In this document: positions 27,027-35,434 of the stretch, piece after piece
Layout: each line of letters begins with the position of its first letter
Position numbering within the stretch: position 1 is the stretch's first letter
Program-made: the position numbers and the translations under genes
The notes under the pieces: model-generated
The model's input: only the letters and a program-made list of their open reading frames with translations
The model's database searches: none
Told to the model about the DNA's origin: nothing
DNA from: Deltaproteobacteria bacterium ADurb.Bin151
GTDB taxonomy: Bacteria; Desulfobacterota; Syntrophia; Syntrophales; Smithellaceae
DNA: 64,000 nt
Assembly: GCA_002070455.1 (NCBI GenBank)
Contig: MWDG01000007.1
Coordinates: 1-64,000 of the forward strand
Direction of reading: 5' to 3'

Positions 27027-27050
27027 TTCCCTCAACCTTTTTGAGGAAAT
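27027..27050 (+). other. Intercistronic hairpin between tupA and tupB
   Basis: CCTCAA (27030-27035) pairs with TTGAGG (27041-27046), extended by flanking TTC/GAA, in the 98-bp gap. No T-run follows, so it is not a full terminator. It may stabilise the 3' end of the abundant binding-protein mRNA and lower expression of tupBC. Confidence 0.4.
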
Positions 27051-27075
27051 ACTAGGGCGGGGAAGATAACTTTCA

Positions 27076-27774
27076 ATGGAATTAATTGTTCAGGGGATCG
27101 TAAAAGCTTTTGAACTGATTTTCAGTTTTGATCCTGAAGTCATGGGTATTACGTGGCTGTCTCTGAAAATTTCGGGGACAGCCACGTTTATCAGTCTTTT
27201 CATTGGTGTTTCCATCGGAACGTCGGTTGCTTTAACCAGCTTTCCCGGGAAAAGGCTGGTCATCAGTTTAATCAATACAGGAATGGGGCTGCCGCCGGTT
27301 GTAGTAGGGCTTTTTGTGACCATCATGATCTGGCGCAGCGGTCCTTTGGGATTTCTGGAAATCCTTTATACCCCTTATGCCATGATCATCGCGCAGGCAA
27401 TCATCGCTACACCGATTGTTATGGGAATATCTCTGGCGTCCATTCAAAATCTGCCTCCGAATCTGCGGCTGCAAATCCTCTCTCTTGGGGCAACCCGGCT
27501 TCAGATGGTATGGGTATTGATCAAAGAGGCGAAACTTCCGCTACTGGCCGCCGTCATGGCAGGTTTCGGAGGCGTGATTTCCGAAGTCGGCGCTTCCATC
27601 ATGGTTGGCGGCAATATCAAGGGTTATTCCCGGGTTCTCACGACAGCAACCGTGATGGAAACCGGCAAAGGTAATTTCGATATCGCCATCGCCCTGGGCA
27701 TTATTCTTTTGATCCTGGCATTCCTGGTTAATCTTGTGCTGACGCAGGTACAGCAAAGGCAGCGGCCACGATGA
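27076..27774 (+). CDS. tupB: Tungstate ABC transporter permease TupB
   Basis: 232 residues with about five transmembrane helices (26-48, 60-80, 98-120, 150-170, 200-225). The BPD_transp_1 EAA loop is visible as LGATRLQMVWVLIKEAKLPLL. The TupB-like MVGGNIKGYSRVLTTATVMETGKG segment is here, given by its ends MVGGNIKG and METGKG. It forms the inner-membrane channel for tungstate. It overlaps tupC by ATGA (27771-27774). Confidence 0.93.
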   Translation: MELIVQGIVKAFELIFSFDPEVMGITWLSLKISGTATFISLFIGVSIGTSVALTSFPGKRLVISLINTGMGLPPVVVGLFVTIMIWRSGPLGFLEILYTPYAMIIAQAIIATPIVMGISLASIQNLPPNLRLQILSLGATRLQMVWVLIKEAKLPLLAAVMAGFGGVISEVGASIMVGGNIKGYSRVLTTATVMETGKGNFDIAIALGIILLILAFLVNLVLTQVQQRQRPR

Positions 27775-28856
27775 ATCCTATACTTACCATTCAAGATTTA
27801 ATCGTGCAGCGAGGCGGGGTGAAGGTACTGGACATTGATGAGTTGAATGTCGAAACCAGCAGGATCCTTGCCTTGATCGGACCCAATGGTGCAGGCAAGT
27901 CAACCCTTCTCCTGACGATGGCAGGTTTGTTGAAACCGGGTCAGGGAAAGATTTTCTATCGGGGGACTCCCATTGACAGCAATTCCAGTCGATCCGAAAT
28001 GCGCAGAAGTGTCAGCGTGGTTTTTCAGGAACCCCTGCTGCTCAATACAACCGTCTACAAAAATGTTGCCCTGGGTCTGAAATTCCGGCATCTGACATCA
28101 ACTGAGATTGCAAGAAGTGTCGAGGAGTCTCTGGACTATTTTGGCATCAGTTTCCTCGCAAAACGATCGGCAAAAACGCTTTCAGGAGGAGAATCTAAAA
28201 GGGTTTCCCTGGCGCGCGCTTTTGCCTTACAACCACAATTGATTTTAATGGACGAGGCATTTAATTCCCTCGATCCTCCAACACGTGAAACACTGATCGA
28301 AGACCTGCGGAACATTCTGGAAAGAACCAAAATCACCGCCGTGATGGCATTGCATGATCGTGAGGAAACACTGCGACTGGCCCAGGATGTTGCTGTCATG
28401 ACGGCCGGTAAGATCATTCAGACGGGGACCACAACGCAGGTGTTTAATGAACCTGTCTCAGAATTTGTGGCCAGCTTTGTCGGTACTGAAACAATCCTGG
28501 AGGGAATCGTTACCGAAAGCAGTGGAGGGAAGGTGGTTGTATCCGTTGCCGGAAAGAATATTGAGTCTGTGGGTGATTTCCTGCACGGGCAACCGGTATA
28601 CTGCTGCATAAGACCTGAGAATATTACTGTTCATTCCACTATCCCCGAAAGAAGCAGTGCCCGGAATATTTATGAGGCCAAAGTCCGGAAAATTATCCGC
28701 CAGGCTTTTTTCTATAAAATGATCTTAGATTGCGGTTTTACTGTCGTTGCCTATACGACAGTTTCTTCCTGTGAAGATTTGGGAATCTGTGAAGGTTCAA
28801 AAGTGGCTTTTTCTTTTAAGGCCACTGCCGTTCATATCATGAAGCGGGAAAAATAA
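27771..28856 (+). CDS. tupC: Tungstate ABC transporter ATPase TupC
   Basis: 361 residues. Walker A GPNGAGKST (about 38-46), signature TLSGGESKRVSLARAF (about 137-152), and Walker B LILMDEAFNSLD (about 158-169), with Ala in place of the usual Pro after DE. A C-terminal TOBE-like domain (about 235-361) carries CCIRPENITV, the ModC/TupC regulatory region that may bind oxyanion. Translationally coupled to tupB. Confidence 0.93.
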   Translation: MNPILTIQDLIVQRGGVKVLDIDELNVETSRILALIGPNGAGKSTLLLTMAGLLKPGQGKIFYRGTPIDSNSSRSEMRRSVSVVFQEPLLLNTTVYKNVALGLKFRHLTSTEIARSVEESLDYFGISFLAKRSAKTLSGGESKRVSLARAFALQPQLILMDEAFNSLDPPTRETLIEDLRNILERTKITAVMALHDREETLRLAQDVAVMTAGKIIQTGTTTQVFNEPVSEFVASFVGTETILEGIVTESSGGKVVVSVAGKNIESVGDFLHGQPVYCCIRPENITVHSTIPERSSARNIYEAKVRKIIRQAFFYKMILDCGFTVVAYTTVSSCEDLGICEGSKVAFSFKATAVHIMKREK

Positions 28857-28947
28857 ATTTCTTTTCTTCCGGCAAAAATCAGTTTAAAAGATTTCAAATC
28901 ATTTTTCGTGAATCAATTCCTGAAAAAAAGAGAGGAGGGTAAAGATC

Positions 28948-29406
28948 ATTAATCGTTACCATGATTATCTGAAAAAAATTCAATCCGGTGAAAAGGCATT
29001 AAATCCTTATCTGAATTATTTCGGGATCACACTGAAGGATCTGGGCCAGGGTTATGCCTGCTTTCAAATGCCTGTCCGTCCGGAATATCTTCAGGGCGCC
29101 GGCATTATGCAGGGTGGTTTAATAGTTGCCCTGGCGGATGAAGCCATTGCCCATGCCATGATGACACAACTGAATCCGGAAGAGGATTTAACCACGATAG
29201 AGCTGAAAAGTAATTTCCTGTCGAGCGTTGCGGAAGGTAAGCTGATTGCTGAAGCGCATGTTTTCAAAAAAGGCCGAAGCCTGATGATCGGCGATTGTGT
29301 TGTGAAGAACGAAACAGGGAAAAGTGTCTGCCGTGTTTCAGCAACATTTTTGCTTTTGAAAAGAAAGACAGACCATGGAGTGCATGTAAAAAATAATAAT
29401 CTCTGA
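28948..29406 (+). CDS. PaaI-type hotdog thioesterase with probable ATT start
   Basis: 152 residues if read from ATT at 28948. The first ATG in frame (29068) would remove 40 residues that are plainly part of the hotdog fold (NPYLNYFGITLKDLGQGYAC). A strong AGGAGGG at 28934-28939 sits 8 bases before the ATT, and no ATG, GTG or TTG exists between them in frame. Core motif GAGIMQGGLIVALADEAIAHAM matches the PaaI/YbgC-like acyl-CoA thioesterases (shown by GAGIMQGG and ADEAIAHAM), with Asp as the catalytic acid. It likely hydrolyses aryl- or acyl-CoA. ATC at 28945 is the other candidate start. Confidence 0.85.
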   Translation: MNRYHDYLKKIQSGEKALNPYLNYFGITLKDLGQGYACFQMPVRPEYLQGAGIMQGGLIVALADEAIAHAMMTQLNPEEDLTTIELKSNFLSSVAEGKLIAEAHVFKKGRSLMIGDCVVKNETGKSVCRVSATFLLLKRKTDHGVHVKNNNL

Positions 29407-29431
29407 AACAGATTCTTTTGGCGTTTAAATA

Positions 29432-29466
29432 AAAAAAGCCCCCTGATTTTTTTCAGGGGGCTTTTT
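29432..29466. terminator. Bidirectional intrinsic terminator
   Basis: AAAAAGCCCCCTGA (29432-29445) and TCAGGGGGCTTTTT (29453-29466) form a long stem with A on the left and T on the right. It serves the thioesterase gene (+) and the convergent OmpA-family gene (-). Confidence 0.92.
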
Positions 29467-29476
29467 GTCTGATCGT

Positions 29477-30889
29477 TTATCTTGCCATAAAACTTACTTC
29501 AACTCTACGGTTCTGATCCCTTCCTTCGGCTGTGTCATTTGATGCTGCCGGTTTACTGTCGCCAGAAGCCCGTAATTCTATCTTTATATCCTTGCTTACT
29601 CCCATATTATTAATCAGCGAAGCTACATGAGCTGTTCGGTGCATAGTGAGGATTAGATTAGTTGCGCTGGTTCCTGATGCATCAGAATGACCGTCGATGA
29701 TAATAACGCCCTTTGCTCCCTGATGTTTGGTGATGAAGTCTTTCAGTTTGGCAATTTCCTGAGCTTTTAATGTCTTGCCGGCTAAATCAAAATAAAGTGA
29801 AATCGTTCCTGGGGATGACGCAGAAACTGGAGCGGGAGCCGCAGGTGCAACAGGCGCCGGTTTAGAAGCAACTGCTACCGGTGCCGGAGCGACCGGTTTG
29901 GGTGCACTTGTTGCGGCCGGGGGCGGCGTTACAGGTACTGCTGTAGCTGATGCAGTGGCTGCGGGTGCCGGTGTTGCAGCAACAGGTGCTGCACCGGGCG
30001 CGGCTTGACCTGCCTGGGCAGCTCTTCTTTTGTCAGCACAGGCTTTTCTGGACGCAAATTTGATGCCGGGAGGAGTCGGTTTTATCACAGGAGTGCCTTC
30101 TGCTGCGGCTGGACCAGTGGGAGCAGCCGGCGCTGCAACCTGAGCAGGTGCTCCAGGAGCAGCAGCTACTGCTGCTGGCGCTGCGGAAAAACTTCTCACG
30201 ACAACTATTCTGTTATCCGGTGTTTCTTTGCTGCTTGACCACAATTCATTCTCGTCTTCTACGTAGAATTTCCAGTCAACTTCAGAAGTGGCAGTATCAA
30301 TCACCCATGCGCAGCAGGTTTTATTAATCATGCCAGCTTCACCGGCAGGTTTTTTACTATCCGCTTTTTCTATCTGAAAACCGGCAAGCTCCTCACGGGT
30401 AGGTAGACGCCAATCCGAAAATCCCCCTTCCTTTAGTCCTTGCACGGTAGTCATGACATTGCTGGCCGTGATGTCAGAAACGGGGTGGATCAACCATTGA
30501 AGTCCTGTTTTGGTATCGACGACCGATCCGTCTTTCATTTGATTGTATCTAATTTTTATCGGTGCGCTTAAAACCAGCTTTTTGCCTGCTTCAAGTGTCT
30601 TAATGGTTGAAGTTACATTTGTTTTCCATTTGTCTGAAAGGATCGAAATAACATAATCAGATGAAGGGGCGGCGCCCGTTAAACGAAAAATTCCGTCTGG
30701 ACCGGTTTTCGTCTCGAATTGTTCATACCCCTGAGTAGGTGTCACTTGTTTGAACATGATTGTACAATCCGACACTGCTTTTCCTTTCCCGTCGACAATT
30801 TTTCCCTCCACGCTGGCTGTTTTTTCGCCGCAGCCAAATAAAAACATGCTGATCAAAAGAACAAATAAAAAGCGATACGCGATCTTCAT
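29477..30889 (-). CDS. OmpA-family lipoprotein with Lcl/DUF1566 and carboxypeptidase-regulatory domains
   Basis: 470 residues from 30889, where AAGGAG precedes the ATG. Lipobox LFGC (Cys20). Domains in order: a beta-sandwich carboxypeptidase-regulatory-like domain (about 25-100, VEGKIVDGKGKAVSDCTI), an Lcl/DUF1566 domain (about 108-225, VVDTKTGLQW and FSDWRLPTREEL), a 130-residue Ala/Pro-rich linker, and a C-terminal OmpA peptidoglycan-binding domain (about 365-470, IDGHSDASGTSATN and GRDQNRRVEV). It links the outer membrane to peptidoglycan. The Ala/Pro linker probably spans the periplasm. Confidence 0.9.
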   Translation of the reverse strand: MKIAYRFLFVLLISMFLFGCGEKTASVEGKIVDGKGKAVSDCTIMFKQVTPTQGYEQFETKTGPDGIFRLTGAAPSSDYVISILSDKWKTNVTSTIKTLEAGKKLVLSAPIKIRYNQMKDGSVVDTKTGLQWLIHPVSDITASNVMTTVQGLKEGGFSDWRLPTREELAGFQIEKADSKKPAGEAGMINKTCCAWVIDTATSEVDWKFYVEDENELWSSSKETPDNRIVVVRSFSAAPAAVAAAPGAPAQVAAPAAPTGPAAAEGTPVIKPTPPGIKFASRKACADKRRAAQAGQAAPGAAPVAATPAPAATASATAVPVTPPPAATSAPKPVAPAPVAVASKPAPVAPAAPAPVSASSPGTISLYFDLAGKTLKAQEIAKLKDFITKHQGAKGVIIIDGHSDASGTSATNLILTMHRTAHVASLINNMGVSKDIKIELRASGDSKPAASNDTAEGRDQNRRVEVSFMAR

Positions 30890-31125
30890 AATGACTACTC
30901 CTTTATTCAAGGTTGATTTGAACAACACTTTACATCGCCAATTTAAACATTTGTGTAAACATTGCATAATATTAAAAAATATTCAATAAAAAATTTATAA
31001 AAAATAACAGATTTATTTGAACAAAAATCAAAGGGGATTATTTATGTATTATCTCAAAAACAATTGTTTCTGATAAATAAAAAAGTTAAGCGGATCAAAA
31101 GGGGGAACATGAAAATTGATTTGAT

Positions 31126-31269
31126 ATGCGAGACCGGCGGAAGATCGACTATGGAGTATCTGTCTGGATCGCTCTGGCTGACGCTTATGTTTTAAACACC
31201 GGTTCCGTCGAATACGCGCTGGGCCAGATGGATGACATCGTCACAAAAATAAAGGCTTCCTGTTTATAG
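31126..31269 (+). other. Possible small ORF or gene remnant
   Basis: 47 codons with a coding-like protein (DYGVSVWIALADAYVLNTGS, then VEYALGQMDDIVTKIKASCL), overlapping the 3' end of the convergent phosphomannomutase gene by 6 bases. The only good ribosome site (GGGGGAAC) precedes an ATG at 31109 in another frame that stops after 28 codons, so this may be the frameshifted remnant of a small gene. The rest of the 374-bp gap (30890-31263) is AT-rich and shows no other gene. Confidence 0.3.
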
Positions 31270-32601
31270 TTTCAGAAGACTTTCCACTTCATGACGTATC
31301 TTTTTTAAGTTTTCAGCGGTTGACGCTTCAAAACGAAGCACAATGACCGGCTGGGTGTTGGAACAGCGTACCAATGCCCAGCCGTCTTGAAATGGAATTC
31401 GGACCCCGTCAATATCGATGACATCGGGAATATTCCTGTAGTGGGCTTTTATTCTTTCCACGACCTGTGCTTTTTTGTCGTCATCGCAATCCACCCGTAT
31501 TTCTGGCGTTGCATACGTTTTAGGAACATCGGAAAGAAGTTCACTGATCTTTTGATTGGTTTGGGACAGGATTTCCAGAAGCCTCGTAGCGGCATAAATG
31601 GCATCGTCATATCCGAAATAACGGTCGGCAAAAAACAAATGACCGCTCATTTCTCCGCCCAGAACCGCTTTTTCTTCCTTCATTTTGGCTTTGATGAGTG
31701 AATGACCCGCCTTCCACATAATCGGGCGTCCCGAACTTTTTTTAATGCCGTCGTACAAAACCTGTGAGCATTTGACCTCACCGATAATGGCCGCATGAGG
31801 ATGGTCTTTTAAAATGTTGCGGGCGAAAAGAAGCAGCAATTTGTCTCCCCAGATGATTTCACCTGTGTCACTGATTACACCGATACGGTCTGCGTCTCCG
31901 TCAAAGGCAACACCCAGATCAGCCCCTTTTTCGGCAACGGCTTTAATGATGTCCTTCAGGTGGTCTTCCACCGTGGGATCAGGAAAATGGTTCGGAAAGC
32001 GGCCGTCAGGATCGCAGTATAGGCATGTTAAATCGCACCCCATTTTTTCCAGAATCGGCACGGCAAATTTTCCTCCGACACCATTTCCGGCATCCAGCAC
32101 GACTTTCAGTTTTCTTTTGATTTTAATGTGGTCCAGGATGTAATTCTGATAATCCCCGGTGATATCTTGAATCTTCTGCTTTCCTGAGCCGGAAAGGTAT
32201 GCTCCCGCTTCCATGATCTTTCTCAATTCCTGAATCTGCGTACCGTGAATGGAATCGTATCCGACACAGATTTTAAATCCGTTGAATTCGGGTGGATTGT
32301 GACTGCCGGTGATCATGACGCCTCCGCCCGCATTGAGATGACGGATAGAGAAATAAAGCATGGGAGTTGCACAAAGGCCAATATCGATCGTGTCGATCCC
32401 GGCGGCGTTCAGACCTGAAATCAAATACCGCTGATAGGCTTCGGAGCTCAAACGACAATCGTGCCCCACCGTCATGGTTTGGACCTGATGCTGAAGCGCG
32501 TAAGTGCCGATGGAACGTCCCAGGTTGACAATAAATTCTTCGTTAAGATCCTTGTCAACAATCCCTCGCACATCATACTCACGAAAAACATTGGGATTCA
32601 T
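31264..32601 (-). CDS. Phosphomannomutase/phosphoglucomutase
   Basis: 445 residues. The start at 32601 has AGGAGAAAATA and gives the family N-terminus NPNVFREYDVRGIVDKDL. The phospho-Ser loop is MITGSHNPPEFNGFK, the Mg site is FDGDADRIGV, the sugar-binding loop is GGEMSGHLFF, and the phosphate-binding C-terminus is VRCSNTQPVIVLRFEA. It interconverts hexose-6-phosphate and hexose-1-phosphate for polysaccharide or LPS precursors (ManB/AlgC type). Last gene of the hydrolase-Nudix-HAD cluster. Confidence 0.93.
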   Translation of the reverse strand: MNPNVFREYDVRGIVDKDLNEEFIVNLGRSIGTYALQHQVQTMTVGHDCRLSSEAYQRYLISGLNAAGIDTIDIGLCATPMLYFSIRHLNAGGGVMITGSHNPPEFNGFKICVGYDSIHGTQIQELRKIMEAGAYLSGSGKQKIQDITGDYQNYILDHIKIKRKLKVVLDAGNGVGGKFAVPILEKMGCDLTCLYCDPDGRFPNHFPDPTVEDHLKDIIKAVAEKGADLGVAFDGDADRIGVISDTGEIIWGDKLLLLFARNILKDHPHAAIIGEVKCSQVLYDGIKKSSGRPIMWKAGHSLIKAKMKEEKAVLGGEMSGHLFFADRYFGYDDAIYAATRLLEILSQTNQKISELLSDVPKTYATPEIRVDCDDDKKAQVVERIKAHYRNIPDVIDIDGVRIPFQDGWALVRCSNTQPVIVLRFEASTAENLKKIRHEVESLLKL

Positions 32602-32689
32602 TATTTTCTCCTTCAATAAAAAATGCATGACTTTGTATATAAAAAGCATCAACAAGTCAAACAAAGATGATCGAAAAAACGACCTGCGT

Positions 32690-33364
32690 TTATTTCAACA
32701 GACGGATGATATCGGTTGCTTCCTGAAAAACTATGTCAGCTCCTGCCGTCAGAAAATCTTCTTTTCGGCAACGTCCGGTCAGGACACCGGCACTCAGCGC
32801 GCCCGCATTATGGCCCGTCTCGATATCCAGCGGGTGGTCTCCGATCATTAAAGATCTTTCCGGTCTTGCCTTCAGGTATGACAGGGCCAGGTTCAGCTGT
32901 TCGGGATGCGGTTTGACGCGCTGTACATGATCGCGGCAGACCACCGTTTTGCAGTATGCTGAGATGTCGGGGAAAATCATATGAACGGCGCGAACGCAGT
33001 TTCTGGTGATGATTCCCGTCCTGACAGAATGTTCCCGAAGAGTGGTCAGCAGCTTTTTTGTCCCTGCAAACAATTCTCCGCTCCCGGCCGCTTCCACTTC
33101 CATGTCTTCAATGACACGCAAAGCATCCTTCGTAAAAGCCTGAGATTTGCTCGGTGAAGTGTTTTGCAGGATTGCGGCCGTCTCTTCAATGATTTCCAAG
33201 ACATACTTGTGCCGCAGACTCTGGTGTTCAACGCCATAGCGGGAAATCAATTCAGCAATGTTCCTGCGCATCAGGTCAAAATCAATATTTAATTTGGCAA
33301 GCGTTCCGTCAAAATCAAAAACCACGGTATCGACAATTGTATGGTTAATGGATAAAAAACTCAT
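32690..33364 (-). CDS. HAD-superfamily hydrolase (phosphoglycolate-phosphatase-like)
   Basis: 224 residues. Motif I VFDFDGTLAKLN (Asp nucleophile and acid), helical cap (about 30-90), motif II GIITRNC, the Lys in RVKPHPEQL, and motif IV SLMIGDHPLDIETGHNAG. This is the subfamily-I phosphatase arrangement. The physiological substrate is unknown. It begins 1 base after the Nudix gene stop. Confidence 0.9.
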   Translation of the reverse strand: MSFLSINHTIVDTVVFDFDGTLAKLNIDFDLMRRNIAELISRYGVEHQSLRHKYVLEIIEETAAILQNTSPSKSQAFTKDALRVIEDMEVEAAGSGELFAGTKKLLTTLREHSVRTGIITRNCVRAVHMIFPDISAYCKTVVCRDHVQRVKPHPEQLNLALSYLKARPERSLMIGDHPLDIETGHNAGALSAGVLTGRCRKEDFLTAGADIVFQEATDIIRLLK

Positions 33365-33365
33365 C

Positions 33366-34208
33366 TCAGCGTTTTCCTGATGCGTAGTGGGGCGAGAGCA
33401 TTTTTTTGACTATGCGCGAAGAAGGGGATGAAGGCACCGGATTGCCGGTTATCGTTTGAAGAAAATTTGCGATAATATTAAAAGTTGCGCCCCACAAAAT
33501 GTCTTCATGACCATTGTCATCCTCAACAACCAGGCACGGGAACTTCATATTGTAACGTGGATCGGAATTTTCGGAGCCGGATTCAATTTCCAATACGGCA
33601 TAGGAAGAACTCTGAAAGAAATAGTCTACAGGAATTTCCATCACTTTTTCAACCTCGTCACTCAGCCGGTAATCAAAAGGTTCCCTGACAAGACCGACAA
33701 CAGGGAAAATCGTCCGTGAAAAGAATGTCAGGGAATAAGTAGGCAGAGCGCCTAGAAAACATACATTGAGCGGATCCAAACCGATTTCTTCCCATGATTC
33801 CCGAAGTGCATTCATCAGAAAAAGCCTGATCAAAGAGGCTGTTTGGTCGTCTTTGTTCTGAAAATCATTCAGACTCCGGCCATCAGCCATGCGGATCATT
33901 TCCGTTTTACATAAAATATGGCTCAGCATTTCATCTGTTAGCGTCTCCAGTATTCCTCCAGGACAACTGATGTCGCCGGCCTGAGCGACGGCCTGAGAAC
34001 GTTTAATGAGCTGGAAAATGTACCCTGAGTTTTGATAATGAAGCAGCAGGACAACACCGGCCTCCAGATGCAAAGCGCCGGTGGAGTTGGAATGAGCGAT
34101 GGAAAGGTGCTTTTCACGATAGTCAACGGGCACCCGGTTTAATTTTTCCAGAACGTATAATGGAAATTTGTCTTTTTGGCGAAGCAGAGTTAAGTCCATC
34201 ATGAGCAT
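33366..34208 (-). CDS. Nudix hydrolase, CoA-pyrophosphatase-like with an insertion
   Basis: 280 residues. Upstream KRSQAVAQAGDISCPGG matches the CoA-diphosphatase (NudL/NUDT7) pre-motif. The catalytic helix ALRESWEEIGLDPL carries the Nudix REXXEE. Between PGG and this helix are about 48 residues instead of the usual 13, so the Nudix box is split by a roughly 35-residue helical insertion. The reaction would be cleavage of a nucleoside diphosphate-X bond. The start at 34208 has AAGGA and overlaps the upstream hydrolase gene by 10 bases. Confidence 0.82.
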   Translation of the reverse strand: MLMMDLTLLRQKDKFPLYVLEKLNRVPVDYREKHLSIAHSNSTGALHLEAGVVLLLHYQNSGYIFQLIKRSQAVAQAGDISCPGGILETLTDEMLSHILCKTEMIRMADGRSLNDFQNKDDQTASLIRLFLMNALRESWEEIGLDPLNVCFLGALPTYSLTFFSRTIFPVVGLVREPFDYRLSDEVEKVMEIPVDYFFQSSSYAVLEIESGSENSDPRYNMKFPCLVVEDDNGHEDILWGATFNIIANFLQTITGNPVPSSPSSRIVKKMLSPHYASGKR

Positions 34209-35194
34209 GGATTTCCTTGTGTCACTAGATCTGAAATGATTTCATTATACCAGCGCTTGTATGGAAATAAATCAATAAAACCGCAATGACCACCATATTT
34301 TTCCCGGGCGATTTTCAGAAAACCGCTTTCATGAAGCAACTCATAGTCGTCCTGCGGAATAACCGGGTCATCGGCAGAAATAAATATATTTACCGGTATA
34401 TTTAGATTCTGAAAAGATTGATCGGTCAAGGTATATAACTTGAAATAATCCCTGTAGGATGTAAACTCCGGAAAATAAATCATAATATTCTCTGTAAGCT
34501 CCATGCAGGTTTTGGCATTCAGCATTTTCGTGAAGTTATATTTACTAGGGAAAAGACGCTGCTTTTGTCTCAAAGACCGTTTCCATTTTTTTAAAAAGTA
34601 CTTTCGGTAAATCCCCGGGCCCTGATCGATGGCCAGGGTCGTCTTGTAAGGGTCAAGGGGAGGACTCACGGCGAACACATGTCTTAAATTCCTGATCGGT
34701 GTCCGGGAATGATTGATTGCAATCCGCAGTGAAAAATTAGCTCCCATGGAAAAACCCAGAAGATAGACAGGCCGGTTTTCTTCGTGTATTGCCAGAGTGT
34801 TCACAGCACTGAAGGTCTCTTCAAGCAGTGCACCATGAAACAGTCCTTCGTTCAGGTGGTGTGATTCCCCATGGTCTCTCAAATTCAAACGGGCGATGGA
34901 GAAACCCTTTTCAAAAAAAAAGGCAGCGGCAGCCAGGACATAAGCTGAAGAAGACGAACCCTCCCAGCCGTGCAGGATGATGATCAGCCCTCTGGAAGCA
35001 GTATGCAAGGAAATATGGGCCAGCAGTTTTGACCCCTGCGATGTATTGATGATCAACTTCTTTGAATGATCCAACAGGACGCGGTGAGGGGGGAGGAGGA
35101 AACGCGAGGAAGCCATCATCGACTGAAGGTGTCTGTTCTTTAGGAAAGACCGGGGCAGAAAACAGGGATCTACACGTTTTGATTTGCGTTTCAT
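34199..35194 (-). CDS. YheT-like alpha/beta-fold hydrolase
   Basis: 331 residues from the ATG at 35194. The frame stays open upstream through tRNA-Met, which cannot be coding. The COG0429/YheT pattern is clear: N-terminal CFLPRSFLKNRHLQSM, oxyanion ILHGWEGSSSSAY, nucleophile GFSMGANFSLR, Asp in ISADDPVIPQ, and His in GGHCGFIDL. YheT-like proteins are esterases of uncertain substrate. It lies only 51 bases downstream of tRNA-Met and may share its promoter. No strong ribosome site is visible. Confidence 0.86.
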   Translation of the reverse strand: MKRKSKRVDPCFLPRSFLKNRHLQSMMASSRFLLPPHRVLLDHSKKLIINTSQGSKLLAHISLHTASRGLIIILHGWEGSSSSAYVLAAAAFFFEKGFSIARLNLRDHGESHHLNEGLFHGALLEETFSAVNTLAIHEENRPVYLLGFSMGANFSLRIAINHSRTPIRNLRHVFAVSPPLDPYKTTLAIDQGPGIYRKYFLKKWKRSLRQKQRLFPSKYNFTKMLNAKTCMELTENIMIYFPEFTSYRDYFKLYTLTDQSFQNLNIPVNIFISADDPVIPQDDYELLHESGFLKIAREKYGGHCGFIDLFPYKRWYNEIISDLVTQGNPCS

Positions 35195-35245
35195 GAGATT
35201 CTTTATGAAAACCCCTTCCTGAAAAAGGTGGGGTGTATAAAAACA

Positions 35246-35322
35246 TGGTGGCGGTGCCTGGATTTGAACCAGGGACACTACGGATATGAGCCGTATGCTC
35301 TGACCAACTGAGCTACACCGCC
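35246..35322 (-). tRNA. tRNA-Met (anticodon CAT, elongator type)
   Basis: A 77-nt cloverleaf on the minus strand. Acceptor GGCGGTG pairs with CACCGCC, the anticodon loop CTCATAT gives CAT, the T-arm is TTCAAAT-closed by CCTGG/CCAGG, and CCA is encoded (35248-35246). A G1-C72 pair argues against initiator tRNA. A lysidine-modified tRNA-Ile2 is the other reading of a CAT anticodon. Confidence 0.95.
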
Positions 35323-35402
35323 GCAAAAAGAATTTTATTGCATATCAGGAACCGCCAATCGCTTCCAGAAGCAAAGTTTACAGCTTGCGGATTTGCCCGG
35401 AC

Positions 35403-35431
35403 GCTATATCGAAGAGCGAGTCGTTTGTCAA
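35403..35431 (-). promoter_or_regulatory. Sigma70-type promoter of tRNA-Met
   Basis: On the minus strand TTGACA (35431-35426), a 17-bp spacer and TATAGC (35408-35403), about 80 bases before the tRNA 5' end. No terminator of normal strength separates the tRNA from the downstream hydrolase operon. Confidence 0.75.
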
Positions 35432-35434
35432 TGA

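Noticed and set aside
35195-35326. N-terminal extension of the YheT-like hydrolase up to 35326
   Set aside because: It would translate the tRNA-Met gene. The extra residues have no match to the family, and Met at 35194 begins the conserved part.
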